Positions 39,957 through 49,906 of a stretch of DNA of 64,000 nt are shown piece after piece. Source of the stretch: Bacteroidota bacterium (GTDB lineage Bacteria > Bacteroidota > Ignavibacteria > Ignavibacteriales > Ignavibacteriaceae). The notes under the pieces were generated by a model that worked only from the letters and a program-made list of their open reading frames with translations, ran no database searches and was not told where the DNA came from. Both the position numbers and the translations under genes were made by a program. The stretch lies in the NCBI GenBank assembly GCA_022573715.1, contig JACZTL010000012.1, forward strand, positions 1-64,000, written 5' to 3'. Each line of letters opens with the position of its first letter. Positions within the stretch are counted from its first letter, which is position 1.

Positions 39957-40598
39957 TTGGGACAGAAAACACATCCATTAGGTTTTAGAGTTGGTGTAAT
40001 TAAAGGTTGGGAGTCTAATTGGTATGAAAAAAACAGTTATGCACCAAAACTAAAAGAGGATTCAAAAATAAGAGAATATGTTAGAAACAGATTAAAAAAA
40101 GCAGGTATATCTAAATTAATTATTGATAGAACTTCTAAAAAAATATTATTAACTATACATACTTCAAGACCCGGGGTGGTAATTGGTAAAAGTGGAAAAG
40201 AGATAACACAATTAGAGCAGGAATTAAAAAGTATTACAGACAAAGATGTTAAAGTTCAAATAACAGAAATAAAAAGACCGGAATTAGATGCATATTTGGT
40301 CGCTGAAAATTTAGCCCATCAATTATCCGGAAGAATGTCCTTTAGAAGAGCAATGAAAATGGCAATTACAGCCGGAATGAGAATGGGTGCTGAAGGTATT
40401 AGAATTATGTGCTCAGGTAGATTAGGCGGAGCAGAAATGGCTAGAAAAGAACAATACAAAAAAGGTAGAATACCTTTACATACAATCAGAGCCGATATTG
40501 ATTATGCTTGTGGAAGAGCAGAAACAATTTACGGTTCAATAGGCATAAAAGTTTGGATATGCCGTGGTGAAATTTTAGGGAAGAGAGTTACAGAATAA
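39957..40598 (+). CDS. rpsC: 30S ribosomal protein S3
   Basis: 213 residues. [20 protein letters not shown] at the start, the KH-domain segment [20 protein letters not shown] and the C-terminal [20 protein letters not shown] are diagnostic. The start is TTG, with a perfect AGGAGG ahead of it. S3 contributes to mRNA entry and helicase activity. Confidence 0.97.
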   Translation: MGQKTHPLGFRVGVIKGWESNWYEKNSYAPKLKEDSKIREYVRNRLKKAGISKLIIDRTSKKILLTIHTSRPGVVIGKSGKEITQLEQELKSITDKDVKVQITEIKRPELDAYLVAENLAHQLSGRMSFRRAMKMAITAGMRMGAEGIRIMCSGRLGGAEMARKEQYKKGRIPLHTIRADIDYACGRAETIYGSIGIKVWICRGEILGKRVTE

Positions 40599-40618
40599 TT
40601 ACTGGGAGAATTTAAATT

Positions 40619-41035
40619 ATGTTAATGCCGAAGAGAGTAAAATTTAGGAAATCACAAAGAGGTAGAATGACAGGCAAAGCTTACCGTGGCAGTGCTGTAT
40701 CATTTGGTGATTTTGGTTTAAAAGCATTACAACCTCATTGGATTACAAGCAGGCAAATTGAAGCCTGTCGTGTTGCTCTCTCAAGAAAAATGAAAAGAGA
40801 CGGTAAAGTTTGGATAAGAATTTTTCCTGATAAACCTGTATCAAAGAAACCTTTGGAAACAAGAATGGGTAAAGGTAAAGGCGCACCTGAATTTTGGGTA
40901 GCAGTAGTTAAACCGGGAAGAATAATGTTTGAGGTTTCTGGTGTTTCCAAGGAATTAGCCTATGCAGCATTAAAAAGCTGTTCTTATAAATTACCAATTA
41001 AAACAAAAGTTGTTCAAAGACCTGATTATGAATAA
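40619..41035 (+). CDS. rplP: 50S ribosomal protein L16
   Basis: 138 residues. [20 protein letters not shown] and the [20 protein letters not shown] segment are the L16 pattern, with [20 protein letters not shown]. It shapes the A-site tRNA channel. 20 bases after rpsC. Confidence 0.97.
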   Translation: MLMPKRVKFRKSQRGRMTGKAYRGSAVSFGDFGLKALQPHWITSRQIEACRVALSRKMKRDGKVWIRIFPDKPVSKKPLETRMGKGKGAPEFWVAVVKPGRIMFEVSGVSKELAYAALKSCSYKLPIKTKVVQRPDYE

Positions 41036-41056
41036 AACGTTATTGAGGAAATAAAT

Positions 41057-41287
41057 ATGAAAGCTCATGATGCAAGAGAGTTAAAAAAAGAAGAACTTAT
41101 TAAAAGAATAGCCGAAGAAGAAAAGAACATAATTGATTTACGTTTTGCTCATCAGCTAAAGCAGCTTACTAATACTGCAAAGTTAAAAATGGCTAAAAGT
41201 GATATTGCCAGAATGAAAACAATATTAAAAGAAATAGAATCTGCTGGAGATGTGTCAGTTGATACTAAGGAAGGAGTTACTGTTTAA
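41057..41287 (+). CDS. rpmC: 50S ribosomal protein L29
   Basis: 76 residues, about ten longer than E. coli L29 because of a short C-terminal tail ([13 protein letters not shown]). The helical hairpin with [20 protein letters not shown] and [11 protein letters not shown] is typical. It lies near the tunnel exit. rpsQ follows with 2 bases between. Confidence 0.95.
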   Translation: MKAHDARELKKEELIKRIAEEEKNIIDLRFAHQLKQLTNTAKLKMAKSDIARMKTILKEIESAGDVSVDTKEGVTV

Positions 41288-41289
41288 TT

Positions 41290-41547
41290 ATGGAAAAAAG
41301 GGCTATAAGGAAAACAAGAATCGGAACTGTTGTTAGCGACAAAATGGATAAGACTATTACAGTATCAATAGAAAGAAAGGTTCCACATCCAATTTATAAG
41401 AAGTATTTTAAGAAAACTACAAAGCTTATGGCTCACGATGAAAAAGGTGAATGCAGTGTTGGTGATAAAGTTAAAATAATGGAAACACGTCCTCTAAGTG
41501 CTAAAAAAAGATGGCGCTTAATTGAAATTATAGAGAAAGCCAAGTAG
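41290..41547 (+). CDS. rpsQ: 30S ribosomal protein S17
   Basis: 85 residues. [20 protein letters not shown] and [20 protein letters not shown] are the OB-fold signature of S17, a primary 16S-binding protein. It starts two bases after rpmC. Confidence 0.96.
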   Translation: MEKRAIRKTRIGTVVSDKMDKTITVSIERKVPHPIYKKYFKKTTKLMAHDEKGECSVGDKVKIMETRPLSAKKRWRLIEIIEKAK

Positions 41548-41567
41548 TTAATAAGGAGTAGTGTAAA

Positions 41568-41936
41568 ATGATTCAGGAAGAAACAAATTTAATTGTTGCC
41601 GATAATTCCGGAGCTAAAAAAATAAGATGCATTCGTGTACTTGGTGGCAGCGCTAGGAGATATGCTAGCATCGGTGATTTAATTGTTGTATCTGTTAAAG
41701 CAGCTATTCCTAATAGTAATGTAAAAAAAGGTGAAGTTTCAAGAGCAGTAATAGTAAGAACAAAAAAAGAAGTGAGACGCAAGGATGGTTCATATATAAG
41801 ATTTGATGAAAACGCAGCCGTACTATTAAATAATCAAAATGAACCGATAGGAACACGTATTTTTGGACCGGTTGCCAGAGAATTAAGAGATAAACAATAC
41901 ATGAAAATTGTTTCTCTTGCACCAGAAGTTTTATAA
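41568..41936 (+). CDS. rplN: 50S ribosomal protein L14
   Basis: 122 residues. [39 protein letters not shown] and the C-terminal [20 protein letters not shown] mark L14, which binds the silencing factor RsfS and forms an intersubunit bridge. TAAGGAG precedes the ATG. Confidence 0.97.
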   Translation: MIQEETNLIVADNSGAKKIRCIRVLGGSARRYASIGDLIVVSVKAAIPNSNVKKGEVSRAVIVRTKKEVRRKDGSYIRFDENAAVLLNNQNEPIGTRIFGPVARELRDKQYMKIVSLAPEVL

Positions 41937-41945
41937 GGATTATCA

Positions 41946-42275
41946 ATGAAAGTTAAAATTCACAAAAATGATAATGTTGTAGTAATTGCCGGAAACGATA
42001 GTGGAAAAACCGGAAAAGTATTAAAAGTTTTTCCTAAAAAATCTAGAGTAATTATTGAAGGTATTAACATTAGAAAAAGACATACAAAACCAACTCAAAA
42101 TAACCCTAAAGGTGGAATAATAGAGAAAGAAGCACCTATACATATTTCGAATATTATGCTGTTGGATCCTAAATCTAACGAACCAACAAGAATTGGTACA
42201 CAAATAATACTGGATGAAAAGACCGGTAAAAAGAAGAGAGCTCGTGTAAGTAAAATAAGTGGAGAAATGATTTAA
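41946..42275 (+). CDS. rplX: 50S ribosomal protein L24
   Basis: 109 residues. The KOW motif is in [39 protein letters not shown] follows. It initiates 50S assembly at the 5' end of 23S rRNA. Nine bases after rplN. Confidence 0.96.
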   Translation: MKVKIHKNDNVVVIAGNDSGKTGKVLKVFPKKSRVIIEGINIRKRHTKPTQNNPKGGIIEKEAPIHISNIMLLDPKSNEPTRIGTQIILDEKTGKKKRARVSKISGEMI

Positions 42276-42300
42276 ATTCAAATAAAGTTTTTATCTGAAA

Positions 42301-42963
42301 ATGGCTGAGAAAAAAGTACAAAAAAATAAAGAAGAAAAAGCACCTAAAGCAAAAAAAGAAAAAGCTAAGGTGAAAGAAACAGTAATTGAAGTTGAAACTT
42401 CAATTCCCGTTAGGCTTGAAGAAATATATAAAAAAGAAATAGTGCCTGCTCTTATGAAAAAAATTAATTATAAGAGTGTTATGCAGGTACCCAAACTTTC
42501 AAAGATTGTAATAAATATGGGTGTTGGTGCTGCTGTTGCAGATTCAAAAGCACTTGATGACGCAATAAAAAGTATTGAAACTATTTCCGGACAAAAATCA
42601 AGCGTTAGAACTGCAAAGAAAGCTATTTCTAATTTTAAACTTCGTGAAGGTATGAAAATTGGGACAAAGGTAACTTTAAGACGCGATAAAATGTATGAAT
42701 TTTTAGACAGGGTGATAAATGTTGCTTTACCTCGAGTGAGAGATTTTAGAGGTCTGTCGGATAAATCATTTGACGGAAGAGGGAATTATACCATAGGTGT
42801 AAAAGAACATGTTATATTCCCTGAAATAGATATTGACAAAGTAAATAAAATTTTAGGAATGGATATAACTTTTGTTACAACGGCTAAAAATGACGCTGAT
42901 GCTTATGAATTATTATTGGCTTTCGGCTTTCCATTTATAAAAAAAGAAGTTAAATCAGCTTAA
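42301..42963 (+). CDS. rplE: 50S ribosomal protein L5 with Lys/Glu-rich N-terminal extension
   Basis: 220 residues, about 40 longer than usual. The normal L5 core begins near residue 38 ([20 protein letters not shown]) and has [40 protein letters not shown] and [16 protein letters not shown]. Before it lies a low-complexity tail beginning [20 protein letters not shown]. The extension starts from an ATG 26 bases after rplX; an internal start just before the core is not obvious, so the tail is probably translated. L5 binds 5S rRNA in the central protuberance. Confidence 0.93.
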   Translation: MAEKKVQKNKEEKAPKAKKEKAKVKETVIEVETSIPVRLEEIYKKEIVPALMKKINYKSVMQVPKLSKIVINMGVGAAVADSKALDDAIKSIETISGQKSSVRTAKKAISNFKLREGMKIGTKVTLRRDKMYEFLDRVINVALPRVRDFRGLSDKSFDGRGNYTIGVKEHVIFPEIDIDKVNKILGMDITFVTTAKNDADAYELLLAFGFPFIKKEVKSA

Positions 42964-42975
42964 TTAGGAGAATTA

Positions 42976-43245
42976 ATGGCTCGTAAATGTTTAATAGCTA
43001 GACAGGAAAAAAGAGAAAGACTTGTTAACAAGTATGCAAAATTGAGAAAAGAATTGAAAGAAAAAGGTGATTATGAAGCATTACAGAAATTACCTAAAAA
43101 TTCTTCTCCTGTTAGACTTAATAACAGATGCATGTTTACTGGTAGAGTAAGATCATATTATAGAAAATTCGGTATTTCAAGACTTGTATTAAGAGAGATG
43201 GCTTTAAGAGGCGAAATACCCGGATTAAAAAAATCAAGTTGGTAG
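42976..43245 (+). CDS. rpsN: 30S ribosomal protein S14 (zinc-free form)
   Basis: 89 residues, the long zinc-independent type: there are no CxxC pairs. [20 protein letters not shown] and [20 protein letters not shown] are the signature. TTAGGAGAA precedes the ATG. Twelve bases from rplE and from rpsH. Confidence 0.96.
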   Translation: MARKCLIARQEKRERLVNKYAKLRKELKEKGDYEALQKLPKNSSPVRLNNRCMFTGRVRSYYRKFGISRLVLREMALRGEIPGLKKSSW

Positions 43246-43257
43246 AAGGAGATAAAT

Positions 43258-43653
43258 ATGCCCGTAACTGATCCAATAGCGGATTTATTAACAAGAATTA
43301 GAAATGCGAGTAAAGCTAAAAAAAGAAGAGTAGAAATACCTTCATCAAAAATGAAATTAAGTTTGGTTGAAATTTTCAAACAACAAAATTTTATTCATGA
43401 TTATAATTTAGTTGAAGATAATAAACAAAATGTTATTGATGTTAGATTAAAATATACAAATGGTGAAGCTGCAATAAGCGGTTTGAAAAAAATTAGCAAA
43501 CCAGGTTTAAGAATTTATGAAGGTGCAGATACTTTACCGAGAGTATTAAATGGTTTAGGTATTGCTGTTATTTCTACATCAAAAGGTTTGATGACTGAAA
43601 AACAAGCACGTAAAGAATCAATTGGTGGCGAAGTAATTTGCCATATATGGTAA
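43258..43653 (+). CDS. rpsH: 30S ribosomal protein S8
   Basis: 131 residues. [20 protein letters not shown] and the C-terminal [20 protein letters not shown] define S8, a central-domain assembly protein and, in enterobacteria, the spc-operon repressor. AGAAGGAGATAA precedes the ATG. Confidence 0.97.
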   Translation: MPVTDPIADLLTRIRNASKAKKRRVEIPSSKMKLSLVEIFKQQNFIHDYNLVEDNKQNVIDVRLKYTNGEAAISGLKKISKPGLRIYEGADTLPRVLNGLGIAVISTSKGLMTEKQARKESIGGEVICHIW

Positions 43654-43675
43654 TTTTTATTATGGAGTTTTAAAA

Positions 43676-44215
43676 GTGTCAAGAATAGGTAAAAAACCTG
43701 TGGAAATACCCGAAGGAGTTATTATTACTAAAGAAGGAAATACTTTAACGGTAAAAGGTCCCAAGGGAGAATTAAAAGATAGTTTTAATTCAGATATTTC
43801 TATAGAAGTAAAAAAAGATGAGGTTGTTGTAACCAGACCTGATGATTCAAAAGAGCACAGAGCTTTACACGGATTAACTCGTGCTTTAATTCAGAATATG
43901 GTAACCGGAGTCCATTCACCTTATTCAAAAACTTTAGATATTGTTGGTGTTGGTTACAAAGCAGAAATGAAAGAAAAAAACCTATTATTAAATATTGGTT
44001 ATTCACATCCAATATATTTTATGCCGCCTGAAGAAATTACAATTCAGGTACCAACTCAAACACAAATTATTGTTTCGGGTATAGATAAACAATTAGTTGG
44101 TCAGGTAGCTGCTAAAATAAGATCAATAAGAAAACCTGAACCATATAAAGGTAAGGGTATAAAATACTCTGATGAACAAATACAAAGAAAAGCCGGTAAG
44201 ACTGCGGGTGCTTAA
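43676..44215 (+). CDS. rplF: 50S ribosomal protein L6
   Basis: 179 residues. MSRIGKKPVEIPEGVIITKE and the C-terminal PEPYKGKGIKYSDEQIQRKA are the L6 hallmarks; GTG start. It sits by the sarcin-ricin loop. Confidence 0.96.
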   Translation: MSRIGKKPVEIPEGVIITKEGNTLTVKGPKGELKDSFNSDISIEVKKDEVVVTRPDDSKEHRALHGLTRALIQNMVTGVHSPYSKTLDIVGVGYKAEMKEKNLLLNIGYSHPIYFMPPEEITIQVPTQTQIIVSGIDKQLVGQVAAKIRSIRKPEPYKGKGIKYSDEQIQRKAGKTAGA

Positions 44216-44238
44216 ATTTAGTGGAGTGATTTAAAAAG

Positions 44239-44604
44239 ATGATTAAGAAAAATAAAAACACAAGAACACGTTCTAAAATTAAGATAAGAAAACATATCTC
44301 CGGTACATCAAATATACCGAGATTGACTGTTTATCGCAGCTTAACAAATATTTACGCACAATTAATTGATGATTCGGATGGTAAAACTTTAGCCTCTGCT
44401 TCTTCGCTTTCAAAAGAAGTTAGCCAAGAATTAAAAGGTTCTAAAAGTAAAATTGAAAGAAGTAAAATTGTTGGTAATCTACTAGCAAAAAAAGCTTTAG
44501 AGAAAAAAATATCCTCTGTTGTTTTTGACAGAAACGGATATAAATATCATGGTCGGGTTCAAGCCTTAGCTGACGGTGCCCGTGAAGGAGGTCTAAAGTT
44601 TTAA
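44239..44604 (+). CDS. rplR: 50S ribosomal protein L18
   Basis: 121 residues. [40 protein letters not shown] and the C-terminal [19 protein letters not shown] fit L18, a 5S rRNA binder. A tRNA gene begins 20 bases after its stop, which is unusual in the middle of the spc operon. Confidence 0.96.
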   Translation: MIKKNKNTRTRSKIKIRKHISGTSNIPRLTVYRSLTNIYAQLIDDSDGKTLASASSLSKEVSQELKGSKSKIERSKIVGNLLAKKALEKKISSVVFDRNGYKYHGRVQALADGAREGGLKF

Positions 44605-44623
44605 TGAGCAGAATTTTCAGTTT

Positions 44624-44694
44624 TGCCGGGTCGTCTAATGGCAGGACTACGCCCTTTGGAGGCGTCTGTAGAGGTTCGAATCCTCTCCCGGCAG
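44624..44694 (+). tRNA. tRNA-Gln (TTG) inside the spc operon
   Basis: 71 bases. Acceptor TGCCGGG pairs with CCCGGCA, with U1-A72 as in known glutamine tRNAs. The anticodon stem ACGCC/GGCGT closes the loop CTTTGGA, so the anticodon is TTG. T arm GAGGTTCGAATCCTC, discriminator G. It lies on the coding strand between rplR and rpsE, so it must be cut from the ribosomal-protein mRNA or have its own promoter. The 68 bases between it and rpsE contain no gene. Confidence 0.93.
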
Positions 44695-44762
44695 CTCAAA
44701 CTTTGGAAAAAATATATAACTAAAATTAATAGAAATTAAATAAAAATTATTAGAGAGAAAAA

Positions 44763-45269
44763 TTGAAACCAATTAAAGCGACAGACGTAGAAAACTTAAA
44801 AGAAAAAGTTGTAGAAATTAATAGGGTAGCTAAAGTCGTAAAAGGTGGAAGAAGATTTAGCTTTAATGCCATTGTAGTTGTAGGAAACGGCGAAGGAATT
44901 TTGGGTGTTGGTTTAGGCAAAGCTAACGAAGTTGCCGATGCAATTTCTAAAGGTGTTGATGATGCAAAGAAAAGCCTTGTAAAAATTTCAATCCACAAAG
45001 GAACAATACCACATAAAATTATTGGTAAATACGGCGCAGGAAAAGTTTTACTAAAACCTGCTTCACCCGGTACAGGTCTTATTGCAGGAGGAGGCGTACG
45101 TGCTGTGTTGGAAGCAACTGGTGTGCAAGACATATTAACAAAGTCGTTGGGTTCAAGTAATTCTCACAACCAGGTTAAAGCTACTTTAAATGGTTTACTT
45201 GGTTTAATAGATGCAAAAAAGATGGCTAAAAAAAGAGGCATTAGCATAAGTGATTTATTCACTGCTTAA
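44763..45269 (+). CDS. rpsE: 30S ribosomal protein S5
   Basis: 168 residues. The start is TTG, preceded by AGAGAGAAAAA, giving [40 protein letters not shown] and [20 protein letters not shown] are the S5 signature. It functions in decoding fidelity and mRNA entry. Confidence 0.96.
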   Translation: MKPIKATDVENLKEKVVEINRVAKVVKGGRRFSFNAIVVVGNGEGILGVGLGKANEVADAISKGVDDAKKSLVKISIHKGTIPHKIIGKYGAGKVLLKPASPGTGLIAGGGVRAVLEATGVQDILTKSLGSSNSHNQVKATLNGLLGLIDAKKMAKKRGISISDLFTA

Positions 45270-45280
45270 TTGAGGAAGAA

Positions 45281-45478
45281 ATGAGTAAAATAAAAGTAAA
45301 ACAAATAAGAAGTGTAATTGACAGGCCCAAAGATCAAAAGCTTACTATAAAAGCATTAGGTCTTGGAAGACCGAATTGGGAAAAAATCCACAACGATACT
45401 CCTCAAATAAGAGGTATGATAAACAAAGTGCATCATCTAGTAACTGTAGAGAAAATAAAGAAGGCAAGTGAAGGTTAA
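45281..45478 (+). CDS. rpmD: 50S ribosomal protein L30
   Basis: 65 residues. IKVKQIRSVIDRPKDQKLTI and IRGMINKVHHLVTVEKI fit L30. It lies between rpsE and rplO; the stop is followed two bases later by the rplO ATG. Confidence 0.95.
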   Translation: MSKIKVKQIRSVIDRPKDQKLTIKALGLGRPNWEKIHNDTPQIRGMINKVHHLVTVEKIKKASEG

Positions 45479-45480
45479 TC

Positions 45481-45939
45481 ATGGACATTCTAAGTAATCT
45501 TAAATACATAAAAGGTTCAAGAAGAAACAGAAAAAGAGTTGCAAGAGGCGCTGGTTCTGGAAGAGGTAAAACCGCAACAAGAGGAAGCAACGGACAAATG
45601 TCACGATCAGGTGCAAAACATAAAGCTTGGTTTGAGGGCGGTCAGATGCCTTTACAAAGACGTGTACCAAAATTTGGGTTTACTAATATTTTTAAAGTTT
45701 ATTATCAGGTTGTAAATCTTAACTCTCTTCAAAAATTGGTGGAAGATAAAAAATTAAAAAAAGGTTTGGTTAATATAGATACATTAAAAGCAGTAGGTCT
45801 TGTCTCAAATAACAAACAACCTGTAAAAGTTTTAGGTAACGGAGAAATTAAAAGTAAGCTTCAAATTGAAGTAAATACTTTTAGTCAATCAGCAAAAGAA
45901 AAAATTGAAGCCGTTGGCGGTACAATAAAAAAAGTATAA
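45481..45939 (+). CDS. rplO: 50S ribosomal protein L15
   Basis: 152 residues. The Arg/Gly-rich N-terminus (RNRKRVARGAGSGRGKTATR) and GGQMPLQRRVPKFGFTN are typical of L15. It is a late 50S assembly protein encoded next to secY. Confidence 0.96.
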   Translation: MDILSNLKYIKGSRRNRKRVARGAGSGRGKTATRGSNGQMSRSGAKHKAWFEGGQMPLQRRVPKFGFTNIFKVYYQVVNLNSLQKLVEDKKLKKGLVNIDTLKAVGLVSNNKQPVKVLGNGEIKSKLQIEVNTFSQSAKEKIEAVGGTIKKV

Positions 45940-45950
45940 TCTCGTAGTAT

Positions 45951-47285
45951 ATGTCAAAATTTACTGATTCAATAAGAAACGTTTTTAAGATACCCGAACT
46001 TCGTCAAAGAATTATTTACACTTTGTCTCTTTTAGTCATTGTAAGGATTGGAGCTCATGTTACCTTACCTGGTGTTGATGCGTCATTATTAGCTGCAAGC
46101 ACGCAAAATCAAACAACGGATAATCTTTTCGGGTTATATGATATGTTTGTGGGCGGTGCTTTTTCAAATGCGGCTATTTTTGCTCTTGGTATTATGCCGT
46201 ATATCTCAGCTTCAATTATTATTCAGTTAATGGGAGCTGTTGTTCCTTATTTCCAAAAGCTGCAGCAGGAAGGTGAAGACGGAAGAAAGAAAATAACACA
46301 GCTTACTCGTTATGGAACAATCTTAATCTCCGGCTTACAAGCTTGGGGTGTAACTATAAGATTGTTAAATATTAACGTGCAGGGTACACCAATTATTCCT
46401 GTAGGTGTACAAGGAATGATGTGGATAGTTTCTACTATTCTTATTCTTACAGCCGGGACAGTGTTTATGATGTGGCTTGGTGAACAGATTACTGATAAAG
46501 GAATTGGTAATGGTATTTCGCTTATAATTTTTATCGGCATTATAAATAGGTTTCCTTTTGCTATGTTAGATGAATACAGGCTGATTGCTGCCGGAACAAG
46601 AAGTTTGGTGATTGAGATTGTAATACTTGTATTTATGGTATTTATAATTGCAGGAGTTGTTTTGGTAACACAAGGAACTAGGAGGATCCCCGTTCAATAT
46701 GCCAAAAGAGTTGTGGGAAGAAAAGTTTATGGCGGTGTAACCCAATATATTCCTTTACGTGTGAACACGGCTGGAGTAATGCCAATTATATTTGCACAGT
46801 CAATTATGTTTATACCGAATACTGTTTTGTCATTTTTCCCAAACAATGATTTTTTACAAAGTTTAAGCCAATATTTTATTTATACATCACCTGTTTATTC
46901 ATTTATTTATGCATTGATGATTGTCTTCTTTACTTATTTTTATACTGCAATTTCTTTTAATCCTAAGGATGTTGCAGATAATATGAAAAAACAAGGCGGT
47001 TTTATACCCGGGGTTAGACCAGGCAAACAAACTTCGGAATTTATTGATAATATTTTAACAAAGATAACCCTTCCGGGTTCGTTCTTTTTAGCAATTGTGG
47101 CAATATTACCTGCGTTTGTTTCAGCTTATGGAGTTTCAGGGCAATTTGCACAGTTTTTTGGTGGTACAAGTTTATTAATTATCGTTGGTGTATCATTGGA
47201 TACCCTGCAGCAGATTGAGGCTCACTTGTTGATGAGGCATTATGATGGATTTATGAAATCGGGCAAAATAAAAGCTCGGAGATAA
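45951..47285 (+). CDS. secY: Preprotein translocase subunit SecY
   Basis: 444 residues with ten membrane segments. LGIMPYISASIIIQLMGAVV (family signature), GEQITDKGIGNGISLIIF and FNPKDVADNMKKQGGFIPGV are present. It forms the protein-conducting channel with SecE and exports, among others, the T9SS substrates. Eleven bases after rplO. Confidence 0.98.
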   Translation: MSKFTDSIRNVFKIPELRQRIIYTLSLLVIVRIGAHVTLPGVDASLLAASTQNQTTDNLFGLYDMFVGGAFSNAAIFALGIMPYISASIIIQLMGAVVPYFQKLQQEGEDGRKKITQLTRYGTILISGLQAWGVTIRLLNINVQGTPIIPVGVQGMMWIVSTILILTAGTVFMMWLGEQITDKGIGNGISLIIFIGIINRFPFAMLDEYRLIAAGTRSLVIEIVILVFMVFIIAGVVLVTQGTRRIPVQYAKRVVGRKVYGGVTQYIPLRVNTAGVMPIIFAQSIMFIPNTVLSFFPNNDFLQSLSQYFIYTSPVYSFIYALMIVFFTYFYTAISFNPKDVADNMKKQGGFIPGVRPGKQTSEFIDNILTKITLPGSFFLAIVAILPAFVSAYGVSGQFAQFFGGTSLLIIVGVSLDTLQQIEAHLLMRHYDGFMKSGKIKARR

Positions 47286-47295
47286 AGTTTAGATT

Positions 47296-48060
47296 TTGAT
47301 TTTTATAAAGACTAAGAAAGAGATTGATTATATACGTGAAAGCTGCAAAGTAGTAGCGGAAACATTGCAGTTGCTTAAAAAAAATGTTAAACCGGGTATT
47401 ACAACTGGTGAATTAGACTTAATTGCTGAAGATTATATTCTTAGTAACAATGCAAAAGCAGCGTTCAAAGGATATTCACAGGGTGAAAATTCAACAGATT
47501 ATCCTGCTTCAATTTGTGCTTCGGTTAATGATGAAGTTGTTCACGGTATACCAGGAAGCAGAGTTCTTAAAAGTGGTGAAATAATTGCTCTTGATGTGGG
47601 AGTTTACAAAGACGGTTTTTACGGTGATGCAGCTCTTTCAGTTGCAGTCGGAAAAATCTCAGATGAGAAAAAGAAATTGATGGAAGTAACCGAGAAATCT
47701 CTTTATTTGGGTATAGAACAGGCAGCTAATGGAAATCATGTTCACGATATTTCATATGCTGTACAAAGCTATGTTGAAGAGAACGGTTTTTCTGTTGTAA
47801 GAGACCTTTGCGGACACGGTGTCGGTAAACATTTACACGAAGACCCTGCAGTTCCGAACTTTGGAAGAAAGGGGACAGGAGCAAAATTAAGGAAGAATAT
47901 GACTATTGCTATTGAACCTATGATAAACATAGGTAAATACAATGTAATACAAGCAGATGACGGATGGACTATTTTAACTGAAGACGGTTCACCATCTGCA
48001 CATTTTGAGCATTCGATTTTGATAACGGATAATAAACCGGAAATTTTGACTAAAATATAA
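47296..48060 (+). CDS. map: Methionine aminopeptidase type I
   Basis: 254 residues. The dinuclear metal ligands lie in [18 protein letters not shown] (two Asp), [18 protein letters not shown] (His), TIAIEPMI (Glu) and [11 protein letters not shown] (Glu). It removes the initiator methionine from nascent proteins. The start is TTG at 47296; the stop shares its last base with the infA ATG, indicating coupling. Confidence 0.96.
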   Translation: MIFIKTKKEIDYIRESCKVVAETLQLLKKNVKPGITTGELDLIAEDYILSNNAKAAFKGYSQGENSTDYPASICASVNDEVVHGIPGSRVLKSGEIIALDVGVYKDGFYGDAALSVAVGKISDEKKKLMEVTEKSLYLGIEQAANGNHVHDISYAVQSYVEENGFSVVRDLCGHGVGKHLHEDPAVPNFGRKGTGAKLRKNMTIAIEPMINIGKYNVIQADDGWTILTEDGSPSAHFEHSILITDNKPEILTKI

Positions 48061-48278
48061 TGGCAAAACAAGGACCAATAAAAGTTGACGGTATTGTTTT
48101 AGAGACACTACCAAATGCACATTTCAAGGTAAAACTTGATAACGAGCACGAAATATTGGCACATATTTCCGGGAAAATGAGAATGCATTTTATAAAGATC
48201 TTGGTTGGAGATAAAGTTTCAATTGAAATGTCTCCGTATGATTTATCCAAGGGTAGAATTACTTATAGATATAAATAA
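48060..48278 (+). CDS. infA: Translation initiation factor IF-1
   Basis: 72 residues, an S1-type OB fold: [40 protein letters not shown] and [15 protein letters not shown]. It blocks the A site during initiation. It overlaps the map stop by one base. Confidence 0.97.
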   Translation: MAKQGPIKVDGIVLETLPNAHFKVKLDNEHEILAHISGKMRMHFIKILVGDKVSIEMSPYDLSKGRITYRYK

Positions 48279-48288
48279 TGGAGACTCT

Positions 48289-48402
48289 ATGAAAGTTAGA
48301 GCATCGGTAAAGAAAATGTGTGATAACTGTAAAATTATAAAACGCAAAGGCGTTGTAAGGGTTATCTGTAAAAATAAAAAACATAAACAGCGTCAAGGCT
48401 GA
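48289..48402 (+). CDS. rpmJ: 50S ribosomal protein L36
   Basis: 37 residues starting at the ATG 48289 ([20 protein letters not shown]). The zinc ligands C11, C14, C27 and a histidine near residue 32 are all kept, so this is the zinc-binding form. Smallest gene of the cluster, in its usual place between infA and rpsM. Confidence 0.96.
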   Translation: MKVRASVKKMCDNCKIIKRKGVVRVICKNKKHKQRQG

Positions 48403-48423
48403 TAAAAAAATAAGGAGATTATT

Positions 48424-48807
48424 TTGGCTCGTATAGCAGGTGTTGATTTACCTAAAAATAAACAAATTCTCTTTTCCCTTCAATACATTTTCGGTATTGG
48501 CAAAAGTGTATCTGCAGATATTTTAGAAAAAGCTAAAATTGATTTTGATAAAAAAGTAACCGACTTAACTGATGAAGAAGTTGCTCAAATAAGAGCAATA
48601 CTTCAAGCAGATTATAAAGTAGAAGGCGCTTTACGTTCGGAAGTACAACAAAATATTAAAAGATTGATGGATATTGGTACATACCGTGGTATTAGGCACA
48701 GAAAAGGTTTACCTGTAAGAGGACAAAGAACACGTACAAATTCCCGTACACGTAAAGGCAAGAAGAAAACAGTTGCCGGTAAAAAGAAAACAGCAACTAA
48801 GAAATAA
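48424..48807 (+). CDS. rpsM: 30S ribosomal protein S13
   Basis: 127 residues from a TTG with AAGGAG upstream. [20 protein letters not shown] and [20 protein letters not shown] are diagnostic. The tail is lysine-rich ([17 protein letters not shown]). It contacts the P-site tRNA and the 50S subunit. Confidence 0.96.
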   Translation: MARIAGVDLPKNKQILFSLQYIFGIGKSVSADILEKAKIDFDKKVTDLTDEEVAQIRAILQADYKVEGALRSEVQQNIKRLMDIGTYRGIRHRKGLPVRGQRTRTNSRTRKGKKKTVAGKKKTATKK

Positions 48808-48832
48808 AATTTGATTCATCGGAGGCAAGAAT

Positions 48833-49219
48833 TTGGCTAAGATAAATAAACGTACAAAAAAGAAAGTACATGTTGATGCAAATGGCGTTGCACATATAAA
48901 AGCAACCTTCAACAATGTGATGGTAACAATAACAGATATTTATGGAAATACTATTTCATGGTCTTCAGCAGGAAAAAACGGATTTAAAGGATCAAGAAAA
49001 AATACTCCGTTTGCAGCTCAAGTATCAGCGCAAGCAGCAGCTAAAGAAGCTTATGATCTTGGATTGAGAAGAGTTGAGGTATTTGTAAAAGGTCCCGGGT
49101 CAGGACGTGAGGCTGCAATAAGAGCCTTAAATACAGCAGGTTTGGCAATAAGTTCTATTAAAGATATAACGCCCATACCTCATAACGGCTGTAGACCACC
49201 TAAGAAAAGAAGAGTTTAA
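48833..49219 (+). CDS. rpsK: 30S ribosomal protein S11
   Basis: 128 residues from a TTG with GGAGG upstream. [40 protein letters not shown] and [15 protein letters not shown] define S11, located on the platform by the E-site mRNA. Confidence 0.97.
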   Translation: MAKINKRTKKKVHVDANGVAHIKATFNNVMVTITDIYGNTISWSSAGKNGFKGSRKNTPFAAQVSAQAAAKEAYDLGLRRVEVFVKGPGSGREAAIRALNTAGLAISSIKDITPIPHNGCRPPKKRRV

Positions 49220-49242
49220 TTTATTTTTGGAGATCTAATTTT

Positions 49243-49869
49243 ATGGCAAGATATACAGATTCAGTATGCAAATTGTGTAGGAGAGAAAAAGAAAAACTTT
49301 TCCTAAAAGGTCAAAAATGTTTTACTGAAAAATGTCCAATTGAAACAAAGAATTACCCCCCTGGAGAACACGGTAATTCAAGAAGAATGAAAATTTCTGA
49401 ATATGGTATTCAGTTGAGAGAAAAGCAGAAAATTAAAAGAATTTACGGACTGTTAGAAACACAGTTCAGAAATTATTTTTTTAAAGCTAATAAACAAAAA
49501 GGTATTACGGGAGAAAACCTTGTAAAATTATTGGAAAGAAGATTAGATAATGTAGTTTATAGATTAGGATTTGCATCTTCAAGAAAACAGGCAAGGCAGT
49601 TAGTATGCCACAGACATCTTACTGTTAATAATGTTTTGGTTAATATTCCATCCTATATTGTTTCACCTGGTGATGTTGTACAAATTAGAGATAAGAGTAA
49701 AAAATTAGATGCTATTCATGATTCATTAAAAAGAATTAAAGACAATACCTATTCCTGGTTAGCTGTTGATAAAGCTGCTTTGGCAGGCACATTTATTGAA
49801 ATACCGGATAGGACAGATGTACCGCTTAATGCTAATGAACAATTAGTAGTTGAGCTTTATTCAAAATAA
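49243..49869 (+). CDS. rpsD: 30S ribosomal protein S4 (zinc-binding form)
   Basis: 208 residues. The N-terminal cysteines [18 protein letters not shown] and C31-type KCPIE give a four-cysteine zinc site, so this is the C+ form. The S4 domain contains [20 protein letters not shown] and [10 protein letters not shown]. It is a primary 16S assembly protein. Lies between rpsK and rpoA, as usual. Confidence 0.97.
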   Translation: MARYTDSVCKLCRREKEKLFLKGQKCFTEKCPIETKNYPPGEHGNSRRMKISEYGIQLREKQKIKRIYGLLETQFRNYFFKANKQKGITGENLVKLLERRLDNVVYRLGFASSRKQARQLVCHRHLTVNNVLVNIPSYIVSPGDVVQIRDKSKKLDAIHDSLKRIKDNTYSWLAVDKAALAGTFIEIPDRTDVPLNANEQLVVELYSK

Positions 49870-49906
49870 AATAAATTTTTTAAGATTATTGTTAAAGGAT
49901 TAACAA

